Shown here: positions 41,617-49,169 of the stretch, piece by piece
Layout of the letters: each line of letters begins with the position of its first letter
Numbering within the stretch: position 1 is the first letter of the stretch
From: Nonomuraea dietziae
GTDB taxonomy: Bacteria > Actinomycetota > Actinomycetes > Streptosporangiales > Streptosporangiaceae
Assembly: GCF_014195505.1 (NCBI RefSeq)
Contig: NZ_JACIBV010000001.1
Coordinates: 1,736,001 to 1,800,000, forward strand
Direction of reading: 5' to 3'
Length of the DNA stretch: 64,000 bases
Notes under the pieces: generated by a model
Told to the model about the DNA's origin: nothing
Databases searched by the model: none
What the model saw: the letters and a program-made list of their open reading frames with translations, nothing else
Translations under genes and position numbers: made by a program

Positions 41617-42651
41617 GTGTCCTCACCGCACATCGCCGTCTACGGCGCCACCGGTCACACGGGGCGCCTGGTCGCCGCCGAGCTGCACGCCCGAGGCAGG
41701 GAGGTCATCCTGGCCGGTCGCGACGGCGCGGCGCTCAAGGCGCTGTCCGACGAGCTCGGCGGCGCCCGCGTCCACCAGGCGGCTCTGGACGACCCCGCCG
41801 CGTTACGGGCGCTCGCGGCGCAGGCTTCCGTCCTGATCCACTGCGCGGGTCCCTTCACCGAGACCGGCAAGCCTGTCGCGCAGGCCGCGGTCGAGGCCGG
41901 CTGCCACTACGTCGACCACGGCCTGGAGCAGCACCACACCCGCTGGATGTTCGAGGCCATGCGGGAGCCCGCCCAGCGCGCGGGCATCACCATGGTCACC
42001 GCGATGAGCTTCTACGGCGGGCTGGGCGACCTGCTCGCCGGCGCCGTGGCCGAGGGCCTGACCGGCATCGAGCGGGTGACGGTCGCCTACGCGGTGACCG
42101 GATGGCGGCTGACCACGGGGGCGAAGAAGACCGCCGAGCTCCTGTTCGCCGACACCCAGCGGATCACCTACACCGACGGCGCCTTCCACATCGGCTACGT
42201 CGAGCCGCGCAACGCGGTCTTCCCCTTCCCTCCGCCGCTCGGCCCGCGCACGATGATCGCGCCGCTCCCCTCGTCCGACGTGGTGACCATCCCCAGGCAC
42301 GTCGAGGCTCTGCGGGTGGAGGCGCAGCTGACCGCCGACACCTTCTCCGAGGAGCAGGTCTTCACCAGCGAGCACATCGACGCCGAGACCAGGGCGGGCT
42401 CCGACTTCACCGTGGCCGTCCAGGTGATCACCGCGGACGGCGGCAGGGCGGGGCAGGTGCGCGGGCACGACCTGTGGCGTGCCAGCGCCGTCGCCTCGGT
42501 GGAGGCGGCCCTGCGCCTGGCCGACGGACAGGGTCCCGGGTCGAGCGGCGTCCACGGCCCCGCCGAGGCCTTCCCCGCCGAGCCGTACCTGCGCGATCTC
42601 GAACGGCTCGGCCTGTTCACTCTCAGCATCCAGGGAAAGGCGGAACGATGA
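41617..42651 (+). CDS. Saccharopine dehydrogenase-like/trans-acting enoyl reductase family protein
   Basis: A 344-residue NAD(P)-binding protein. The Rossmann motif is VYGATGHTGRLVAAEL (residues 8-23) and the domain continues with VLIHCAGPFTETGKPV and AGCHYVDHGLEQ, typical of the saccharopine-dehydrogenase-like group that includes trans-acting enoyl reductases. It is shorter than the mycobacterial Rv2449c-type enzymes of about 410 residues. GGAGGTGAG precedes the GTG. It is coupled by ATGA to the NmrA-like gene. It is probably an oxidoreductase induced through the divergent TetR. Substrate unknown. Confidence 0.85.
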   Translation: MSSPHIAVYGATGHTGRLVAAELHARGREVILAGRDGAALKALSDELGGARVHQAALDDPAALRALAAQASVLIHCAGPFTETGKPVAQAAVEAGCHYVDHGLEQHHTRWMFEAMREPAQRAGITMVTAMSFYGGLGDLLAGAVAEGLTGIERVTVAYAVTGWRLTTGAKKTAELLFADTQRITYTDGAFHIGYVEPRNAVFPFPPPLGPRTMIAPLPSSDVVTIPRHVEALRVEAQLTADTFSEEQVFTSEHIDAETRAGSDFTVAVQVITADGGRAGQVRGHDLWRASAVASVEAALRLADGQGPGSSGVHGPAEAFPAEPYLRDLERLGLFTLSIQGKAER

Positions 42652-43481
42652 TCCTCGTCACGGGCGCGGCAGGAGGGCCGCAGGGCTCGACAGGACGGCA
42701 GGTCGTCGACCTCCTGCTCGAGCGGGGCGAGGCCGTGCGGGCGTTCGTCCACTCCGACGACCACAGGGCCGAGGAGCTGCGCAAGCTCGGGGCCGAGGTG
42801 GTCGTCGGCGATCTGCGCGAGATCTCCTCCGTACGGCCTGCCGTACGCGGGGTGCGGCGGGCCTTCTTCACCTATCCGGTGACGGCCGGACTCCTGGACG
42901 CCACGGGCGTCTTCGCGGCGGCGGCCAGGGAGGAGGGCGTGGAGCGGGTCGTCGAGGTGTCCCAGCTGGACGCCGGCCCCGAGGCCGGCACGCCGCGGAT
43001 GCGCCGCCACTGGGTGTCGGAGCAGGTCTTCGACTGGGCGGGCGTGGGCGCGGTGCACCTGCGGGCAGCGGTCTTCTTCGAGAACCTGGCCGTCGTGGCC
43101 GCCGCGGGAGAGGGCGGGGAGCTGGCCCTTCCGCTGGGCTCGAGGGACACGCTGCTGCCGCTCGTCGCGGCCGCCGACGTGGCCAGGGCGGGGGCGCGTC
43201 TGCTGCTCGAGCCAGGACCTGTCGACCCGATCTGCCTGCTCACCGGGCAGATGGCGACCATCGGCCAGGTGGCGGACGCCATGGGCCTGCGCTACGTCGA
43301 TCTGCCTCCCGAGCAGTGGGAGGAGCGCGCGATGGCCGTCTACGGCGACCCTTACGCCGTCGAGCACCTGTCGCACCTGTGGGCGATCTTCAGGTTCATC
43401 GGCTCGGCCGACCACCCGCTCTACCGGGTCACCATCGAGCGGCCGGTGACCTTGGAGGAGTTCGTCCGCTCCGCCACCTGA
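42648..43481 (+). CDS. NmrA-like NAD(P)-binding protein
   Basis: A 277-residue atypical SDR. It begins MILVTGAAGGPQGSTGRQVV, an NAD(P)-binding loop with an inserted PQG turn. It continues with GDLREISSVRPAVRGVRRAFF and VVEVSQLDA, typical of NmrA/QOR2-like sensor or reductase proteins. There is no YxxxK. It overlaps the preceding gene (ATGA) and the convergent LysR gene by 61 bases at its 3' end. It probably works with the upstream saccharopine-dehydrogenase-like enzyme. Its role as reductase or redox sensor is unresolved. Confidence 0.86.
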   Translation: MILVTGAAGGPQGSTGRQVVDLLLERGEAVRAFVHSDDHRAEELRKLGAEVVVGDLREISSVRPAVRGVRRAFFTYPVTAGLLDATGVFAAAAREEGVERVVEVSQLDAGPEAGTPRMRRHWVSEQVFDWAGVGAVHLRAAVFFENLAVVAAAGEGGELALPLGSRDTLLPLVAAADVARAGARLLLEPGPVDPICLLTGQMATIGQVADAMGLRYVDLPPEQWEERAMAVYGDPYAVEHLSHLWAIFRFIGSADHPLYRVTIERPVTLEEFVRSAT

Positions 43482-44374
43482 GGCTCCACGATCTGCCGCG
43501 CGGCCTCGCGCAGCGCGCCGGTCATCGCCTCGACCAGCGGCGAGGGGTGCCTGCGCGAGGCGGCCACCCCGACGTACCTGGCCGGGCGGGGCGGCCTGAC
43601 CGGCACGAGGGTGAGGTCCGCGGCGCCGGGATCGAGCCCGAGCTCGGGCACCAGGGTGACGCCCAGCCCCGCCGCCACCAGGGCCTGGGCGAAGAAGTAG
43701 TCGGTCGTGCTGCCCGAGACCCGCAGCTCGAACCCCGCCATGGCCGCGTAGCGGCGCAGGAAGCCCTCGGTCCTGGTGCATCCGATCACCCATGACTCGG
43801 CGGCGAGCTCGGCCAGGTCGAGCTCGGCTCGCCCGGCGAGCGGGTGACGGGGCGGGAGGACCACCGACATGGGATCGTCCATGAGCGGCGTCCACCGCAG
43901 GCCGGACGAGTCGGGCAGCGGCCCGTCGAAGTGGTAGGCGACCGCCAGATCGGCCCTTCCCTCCCGCACCAGCGACAGGCTGATCTCGGGCTCCCCCTCG
44001 ACGACGTTGACCTCGACCTCGGGATGGGCGGCGACGAAGCCTTCCAGCGCGGACGGCAGCAGGCGGCGCCCGCCGCTGGTGAAGGTGGCGACGGTCAGCC
44101 TGCTGCGTCCTGTCGTGAGCCTGCTGATCTGCTCGCGGGCTCTGTGGAGCTCGGCGAAGATCGCCTCGGCCGACTCGACCAGCAGCCGCCCTGACTCGGT
44201 GAGCACCACGCCGCGGGTGCTGCGCTCGACCACCGGCGCGCCGACCGCTCGCTCCAGGGCGGTGATCTGCTGGGAGACCGCCGACGGCGTGAACAGCAGC
44301 ACCGCGGCGGCCTTGCTGAAGCTGCCCTGCCTGGCCACCTCCCGCAGCACCCGCAGTCGCGCCACGTCGATCAT
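43421..44374 (-). CDS. LysR-family transcriptional regulator
   Basis: A 317-residue LysR protein. The winged HTH is RLRVLREVARQGSFSKAAAVL followed by SAVSQQITALERAVG (about residues 30-44). The effector domain starts near 90 with LTVATFTSGGRRLLPSALEGF. Its ATG lies 72 bases from the divergent epimerase-like gene, the usual arrangement for a LysR target. TTAATACGGGTTAA (44385-44398) in the gap is a possible T-N11-A-type site. The 3' end overlaps the NmrA-like gene by 61 bases in the convergent direction. Effector unknown. Confidence 0.92.
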   Translation of the reverse strand: MIDVARLRVLREVARQGSFSKAAAVLLFTPSAVSQQITALERAVGAPVVERSTRGVVLTESGRLLVESAEAIFAELHRAREQISRLTTGRSRLTVATFTSGGRRLLPSALEGFVAAHPEVEVNVVEGEPEISLSLVREGRADLAVAYHFDGPLPDSSGLRWTPLMDDPMSVVLPPRHPLAGRAELDLAELAAESWVIGCTRTEGFLRRYAAMAGFELRVSGSTTDYFFAQALVAAGLGVTLVPELGLDPGAADLTLVPVRPPRPARYVGVAASRRHPSPLVEAMTGALREAARQIVEPQVAERTNSSKVTGRSMVTR

Positions 44375-44446
44375 CAGTTCTCCTTAATACGGGTTAAGCA
44401 AGCTGCCACTTCTGCTTAAGACCATAGCCGGGCAGGCTCGGTGCCC

Positions 44447-45292
44447 ATGAGAACCGTCTGCGTCATCGGGGGCAGCCGATACTTCGGCCGCCATCTGATC
44501 GAGTCCTTGTCCGCCGTCGCGAAGGTCACCCTGGTCAACAGGGGATCCATGCCGGCGCCTCCCGGGGTCGAGCACGTGGTCGCCGACAGGGACTCCGCCT
44601 CCGCCATGACGGCCGCCCTGGGAGACCGCGGGTTCGACGTGGTGATCGACCAGGTCTGCTACACCCCCGACCAGGCGCGCACGGCGCTCGAGGTCTTCGC
44701 GGACCGTACCCCTCGCTACGTGATGACCTCGACGATCGAGGTGTACGCCGACCTGGAGCACAGCGGGCCCGTGGCGGAGACGGCCGTGGACCCGCTGACC
44801 GTGCCGGTACGGCACGGCCTGCGGGAGTACGCCTACGGCGACGGCAAGCGGCAGGCCGAGGCGGTCCTCGCCCGGGAGTCCGCCTTCGACTTCGTCAGCG
44901 TGCGCAGCACCCACGTGCTCGGCGGCCATGACTTCACCGGACGCCTCGCGCACTACAAGGAGCGCATCGCGGACGGCAGGCCGGTCGCCGTCCACGCCGA
45001 CCCGAAGCCGACCTGCTTCGTCAACGACAGAGAGATCGCCGCCGTGCTCGAGTGGGCGGCGGGCGCGGACTTCACCGGCGTCGTCAACGCCTGCTCCCAC
45101 GGCGAGCTGGACGTCCTCGCCCTGTGCGAGGTCATCGCCGCGAAGGTGGGCAGGCGGCCGGTGTACGAGCGGGGCGAGTCGCCGTACTCCTTCGAGCGCT
45201 ACTACGCGATGGACAACAGCCGGGCCACGAGCCTCGGCTTCACCTTCTCTCACGTGAGCGACTGGCTGGAGGAGGCCGTGGCATGCGCCTGA
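44447..45292 (+). CDS. NAD-dependent epimerase/dehydratase family protein
   Basis: A 281-residue extended SDR. It begins MRTVCVIGGSRYFGRHLIES with the GxxxFG dinucleotide loop. It continues with LVNRGSMPAPPGVEHVVADRDS, the CSP41/isoflavone-reductase-like pattern, and YAYGDGKRQAEAVL, where the catalytic tyrosine/lysine pair would lie. HVLGGHDFTGRLAHYKERI follows. Start choice lies between a GTG at 44441 and the ATG at 44447; the ATG has GGCAGG at 10 bases. It overlaps the aldo/keto reductase by 10 bases. It is probably controlled by the divergent LysR. Sugar or phenolic substrate unknown. Confidence 0.87.
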   Translation: MRTVCVIGGSRYFGRHLIESLSAVAKVTLVNRGSMPAPPGVEHVVADRDSASAMTAALGDRGFDVVIDQVCYTPDQARTALEVFADRTPRYVMTSTIEVYADLEHSGPVAETAVDPLTVPVRHGLREYAYGDGKRQAEAVLARESAFDFVSVRSTHVLGGHDFTGRLAHYKERIADGRPVAVHADPKPTCFVNDREIAAVLEWAAGADFTGVVNACSHGELDVLALCEVIAAKVGRRPVYERGESPYSFERYYAMDNSRATSLGFTFSHVSDWLEEAVACA

Positions 45293-46125
45293 TCGGTCAG
45301 CACGAGGTCGGCGCGATCGGCATGGGCGCCATGCCGCTGTCCATCGAGGGACGCCCCGACCGCAGCAGAGCCCTGGCCACCGTCCGCGCCGCGCTCGACG
45401 CGGGGATCACCCTGATCGACACCGCCGACTCCTACCACTGGCACGCCGACGAGGTCGGCCACAACGAGCGGCTTCTCGCGGGCTTCTCGAGGGAGGCGAT
45501 GATCGCCACCAAGGGCGGCAGGGGCCGTCCCGGCGACGGCTCGTGGACGGTGAACGGCACGCCCGGCCACCTCGTCCGCGCCTGCGAGGCCTCACTGGGG
45601 CGGCTCGGCGTCGAGGCCATCGACCTGTACCAGCTGCACAAGCCCGATCCTGAGGTCCCGTGGGCCGACTCGGTCGGCGCCCTGCGCACGCTGCTCGATC
45701 AGGGGAAGATCCGCATGGCGGGCATCTCGAACGTGACGGCCGAGCAGATCCTGACGGCCCGCGAGATCCTCGGCGAGGGGCTCGTCTCGGTGCAGAACCG
45801 CTTCTCGCCCGCCGTACGGGACAGCGAGCCCGAGCTGCGCCTGTGCGCGGACCTCGGCCTGGCGTTCCTGCCGTGGAGCCCGCTCGGCGGCATCTCCCGC
45901 AGTTCGCTGGACGGGCCTTCGGCCGACGAGGGCTCGCGCACGCCCTTCCACGAGATCGCCCGCGAGCGCGGGGTGAGCCCGCAGCGCGTCTGCCTGGCCT
46001 GGCTGCTCACCCTGTCGCCCACGCTCATCCCGATCCCCGGCGCCAGCCGCCCGGCGACCATCCGCGACTCGGCCTCCGCCACGACCCTCAGCCTGACCGA
46101 GACCGAACTGTTCCGCCTCACGTAG
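45283..46125 (+). CDS. Aldo/keto reductase
   Basis: A 280-residue NADPH-dependent AKR. The family signatures are GAIGMGAMPLS, ITLIDTADSYHWHADEVGHNE (catalytic Asp and Tyr), MIATKGGRG (Lys), IDLYQLHKPDP (His) and the C-terminal PIPGASRPATIRDS cofactor motif. It overlaps the upstream epimerase gene by 10 bases, so the two are coupled. The pair LysR, epimerase-like, AKR suggests a small detoxification or sugar-modifying operon. Substrate unknown. Confidence 0.94.
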   Translation: MRLIGQHEVGAIGMGAMPLSIEGRPDRSRALATVRAALDAGITLIDTADSYHWHADEVGHNERLLAGFSREAMIATKGGRGRPGDGSWTVNGTPGHLVRACEASLGRLGVEAIDLYQLHKPDPEVPWADSVGALRTLLDQGKIRMAGISNVTAEQILTAREILGEGLVSVQNRFSPAVRDSEPELRLCADLGLAFLPWSPLGGISRSSLDGPSADEGSRTPFHEIARERGVSPQRVCLAWLLTLSPTLIPIPGASRPATIRDSASATTLSLTETELFRLT

Positions 46126-46177
46126 AGCCTGGAGATCATAAGGTGGCACTCCTCCACATCCGCCGCCAGGAGTCCCC

Positions 46178-46570
46178 ATGGATCTCGCCAGGCACCCCCT
46201 GTTGCATCTCGAGGAGCGTCTGGTCGGAGTCGCCTTCGATCACGACTTCGCCCTCACCCACGTCGTCAAGTACCAATGCGAGCTGCAGCACCCCTGCGGC
46301 GTCGCCGTCTATCTCGACCGGCAGCGCACCCCGTTGAACGTCATCGCTGTCATGGTGCATCCGCAGACCGATCTGGCGCCGCTCCTCGCCGTCCCCGGGC
46401 TGCTGGTGTCCTCCGGCATACGGCACGGCTCGAACATGCGCCGCTTTCCGAAGAGGTCGCACACCGGCGCCAAGCCCATCACCTACGGCTACTCCGTGGA
46501 GTGCGCGGATCTCGGCGCCTTCGGCCGTCTGCTCGACCGGCTGGTCCGCATCGGAGCACCTGGCCGGTAG
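46178..46570 (+). CDS. Small conserved protein, unknown function
   Basis: A 130-residue cytoplasmic protein with a mixed alpha/beta pattern. The C-terminal stretch HGSNMRRFPKRSHTGAKPIT followed by YGYSVECADLGAFGRLLDRL recalls the DUF2002 family (SSGIRHGSNMRRFPKR, YGY, L-x2-F-x2-L-L), but the match is by eye only. A GGAG lies shortly before the ATG. It is 52 bases downstream of the aldo/keto reductase and may share its transcript. Function unknown. Confidence 0.65.
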   Translation: MDLARHPLLHLEERLVGVAFDHDFALTHVVKYQCELQHPCGVAVYLDRQRTPLNVIAVMVHPQTDLAPLLAVPGLLVSSGIRHGSNMRRFPKRSHTGAKPITYGYSVECADLGAFGRLLDRLVRIGAPGR

Positions 46571-46574
46571 CGGC

Positions 46575-46940
46575 TCAGCGGGCAGGGGGTGTGAATTCGG
46601 GCTGGTCGAGCAGGCGTAGCCAGCTGCCGTCGGGCTGGCGGCGGACGACCTGGGCGCGGGCGCCCGCGCCGTCCCTCGGCGGGGTCGAGGTGAGGGCGAG
46701 GTCGCCGCTGATCAACGTCGGCAGCGGCTCCTCCGGCTCGAAGCGGGGACGGTTGGCAAGCACCTTCGCCCACAGCTCGCGGATCGCCTCGCGGCCCACC
46801 GTCTGGCTGCCCGGCGGATAGGCCAGCACCGCGTCCTGCTCGTACAGCTCGGCGACTCCCGCCGCGTCACCCGCGTTGGACCGTTCGACGAACAGCCTGG
46901 TGATGTCCTCGGGCCTCATGGCCTTCTCGTATTCCGTCAT
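46575..46940 (-). CDS. SnoaL/NTF2-like domain protein
   Basis: A 121-residue single-domain protein with the NTF2-like pattern: RLFVERSNAGDAAGVAELYE, DAVLAYPPGSQTVGREAIRELW and LISGDLALTSTPPRDGAGAR. It belongs to the group often annotated as YybH/nuclear-transport-factor-2-like. Such folds act as small hydrolases, isomerases or ligand binders. It is convergent with the small unknown gene (4-base gap) and divergent from a LysR gene (71-base gap), which may regulate it. The ATG at 46940 has GGAG 4 bases upstream. Function not assignable. Confidence 0.85.
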   Translation of the reverse strand: MTEYEKAMRPEDITRLFVERSNAGDAAGVAELYEQDAVLAYPPGSQTVGREAIRELWAKVLANRPRFEPEEPLPTLISGDLALTSTPPRDGAGARAQVVRRQPDGSWLRLLDQPEFTPPAR

Positions 46941-47011
46941 GTCTCCAGCCTCACCCCTCCACTGGCCAGAAGTCCAACAGATAGAACTACTGGGAACTAG
47001 AATCTCTGCTT

Positions 47012-47929
47012 ATGGAACTGCGGCAGCTGGAGTACTTCGTCGCCGTCGCCGAGGAGCGGAACTTCACCAGGGCGGCCGAGCGGGTGCACATCAGTCAGTC
47101 GGGCGTCAGCGCCCAGATCCGTCAGCTCGAACGCGAGCTCGGCGCCGAGCTCTTCGACCGGTCGGCGCGCACCGCCACCCTCACGGTCGCGGGCAAGGCC
47201 GCGCTCCAGCACGCCCGCGCCGCGCTCGCCGCCGCGGGCGCGCTCGGCCAGGCGGTGGACGAGGTGAGCGACCTGATCAGGGGCAGGCTCACGGTCGGCA
47301 TGGTCATCGGCTGCACCATCACGCCCCTGTTCGACGCCCTGGCGGCCTTTCACCGGGCGCATCCGGGGGTGGAGCTCTCGCTGCTGGAGGACAACTCCGA
47401 CCGGCTCGTCGAGGGGGTCCGCGCGGGCGCCCTCGACCTGGCTCTGATCGGCGCCGCGACCGCCACGCCCGACGGCCTGGAGGCGCTGACGATCATCAGC
47501 GAACGCCTCGTGGCCGTGGTCCCCTCCGGGCACCCTCTGGCGGAACGGCAGGCGATCAGCCTGCGCGACCTCGGCGCGTACCCGATCGTGTGCATGCCGC
47601 CCGGCACCGGCCTGCGCACGGTGTTCGACCGCGCGTGCGCCGCGCAGGACCTCCACCCCGCGATCGCACTGCAGGCCAGCGCCGCGGACGCCATCGCCGA
47701 CCTCGCCGTCCGGGGGCTCGGCGTCGCCGTCCTCAGCGAGTCGATGGCCGCGCACCACCGCGACCGGCTCACCGCCCTGCCCCTGGCCGACGTCGAGACG
47801 CCCGCTCTGCTCGCCCTGGTGTGGAAGAGCGCCCACGGCCCCGCGGTGCGTGAGTTCCTCCGGTACGGCAGGCGCGCCTTCGCAGGTCCAAGCCCTGCCG
47901 ATCGGGCCGACCGCGAGGCCTCGTCATGA
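47012..47929 (+). CDS. LysR-family transcriptional regulator
   Basis: A 305-residue LysR protein. The HTH is AEERNFTRAAERVHISQSGVSAQIRQLERE (about residues 13-42). The effector-binding domain is of the CysB type (LTVGMVIGCTITPLFDALAAF, ERLVAVVPSGHPLA). It is divergent from the SnoaL-like gene. Its stop overlaps the methyltransferase start (ATGA), so it may be co-translated with that gene. Either neighbour could be its target. Effector unknown. Confidence 0.93.
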   Translation: MELRQLEYFVAVAEERNFTRAAERVHISQSGVSAQIRQLERELGAELFDRSARTATLTVAGKAALQHARAALAAAGALGQAVDEVSDLIRGRLTVGMVIGCTITPLFDALAAFHRAHPGVELSLLEDNSDRLVEGVRAGALDLALIGAATATPDGLEALTIISERLVAVVPSGHPLAERQAISLRDLGAYPIVCMPPGTGLRTVFDRACAAQDLHPAIALQASAADAIADLAVRGLGVAVLSESMAAHHRDRLTALPLADVETPALLALVWKSAHGPAVREFLRYGRRAFAGPSPADRADREASS

Positions 47930-48609
47930 GCTCCGTGACCGGTCTGCTCGGTGACGAGGAGCTCGAACGCTCGTCGGTCGTGGCCAACTGCCTGATGAAC
48001 CGCGAGCGCCGCCTGCCCGGCTACAACCGCGAGCTGGGTCTGGACATCGCCGCCCATCTCCGCGCCCGAACCGCCGAAGGGGCCAGGGTGCGGTGGCTGG
48101 ACCTGTGCTGCGGAACGGCAGGCGCGCTCTTCGAGGCCGCCCACACGCTCCCCCCGCAGGTCGAGATGGTCGGCGTGGACCTGGTCGACTTCTTCGTGGG
48201 CCCGCAGGACCCGCCCAGGTTGCGGCTGATCACGGCCTCGGTCGCCTCCTGGGAGCCTGACGGCGTCTTCGACCTGATCACGAGCGTCCACGGGCTGCAC
48301 TACGTGGGCGACAAGCTCGGCGTGATCGCGCAGGCCGCGCGCCGGCTCACCGACGACGGCCTGTTCGTCGCCAACTTCGACACCCGCGGCGTACGAGTCG
48401 AGGACGGCGCTCCGGCGGGAGCTCGCCTGACCCGCGACCTGCGGGCCGCCGGCCTGACGTACGAGCCGCGCACCAGGCGGATCAGCTGTCAGGGCCGACG
48501 AGAGATCACACTCCCCTACTCCTACCTCGGCTCCGACGACCAGGCGGGCCCCAACTACACCGGCCAGCCCGCCGTCGACTCCCACTATGCCCGCCGGCCG
48601 TCGTCCTGA
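47926..48609 (+). CDS. Class I SAM-dependent methyltransferase
   Basis: A 227-residue methyltransferase. Motif I is WLDLCCGTAGALFEAA (about residues 57-72), motif II has MVGVDLVDFF, and DLITSVHGLHYVGDKLGVI plus LTDDGLFVANFDTRG follow in order. The N-terminal ERRLPGYNRELGLDI resembles enzymes acting on small molecules. It is translationally coupled to the upstream LysR gene. Substrate unknown. Confidence 0.88.
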   Translation: MSSVTGLLGDEELERSSVVANCLMNRERRLPGYNRELGLDIAAHLRARTAEGARVRWLDLCCGTAGALFEAAHTLPPQVEMVGVDLVDFFVGPQDPPRLRLITASVASWEPDGVFDLITSVHGLHYVGDKLGVIAQAARRLTDDGLFVANFDTRGVRVEDGAPAGARLTRDLRAAGLTYEPRTRRISCQGRREITLPYSYLGSDDQAGPNYTGQPAVDSHYARRPSS

Positions 48610-48670
48610 GTCTGTCGGTGATGATCTCTATTGTCCTCGACCATGACGAGCGCGACACAGGTGCACGAGC

Positions 48671-49099
48671 ATGGTTCACCCGCCCCTTCCTGGGCGGGAT
48701 CAGGAGGCGGTGCCGCTGCTGCTGCGGATGGCGGCCCGTGGCGGCCTGCCCACCGGAGCGCTGGGCCGCCAGCTGGGGCTGCTGATTCGCCGCACCTGGT
48801 TCGAGACCCGTCCGGTGCTGGCCTCGCTCGCCGAGGCGGCTCAGCAGGGGGCGCAGGCGCAGGTCTGGGAGATCCTCATGGGCCTGCTGCCGGTCCTGCT
48901 GCCAGGTGAGGGCGAGCGGCCGACCGTCACGCATGCGGAGGCGGTCGCGCTGGCCGCCGACGTGGCCCTCTGGAGCGGAGCGCGGGGAGAGATCGCGGCC
49001 GTGTCCGCCCATGCGACAAGCGGCAGGAACAGCCGTTTCGCCCGCGAGTGCGCCCGCCTGCGCGACCGGCTCGCCGGGCACGACGCCTCCGCCGGGTGA
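48671..49099 (+). pseudogene. C-terminal fragment of a DUF6493-like protein
   Basis: 142 codons with VPLLLRMAARGGLPTGALGR then LIRRTWFETRPVLASLAE and VTHAEAVALAADVALWSGAR. This is the helical HEAT-like ending of large (about 900 residue) actinobacterial DUF6493 proteins that accompany SWIM-domain genes. The bulk of such a protein and its SWIM partner are absent, so this looks like a remnant, although the frame is intact and may still be translated from the ATG at 48671. Family recognition is by eye. Confidence 0.5.
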
Positions 49100-49169
49100 A
49101 CCCGCCCGCGCCCTGGGTTCTCACATCGACCAGTCGGCCATCGCTCTGCACGTCCTGTTCATGGTTCTC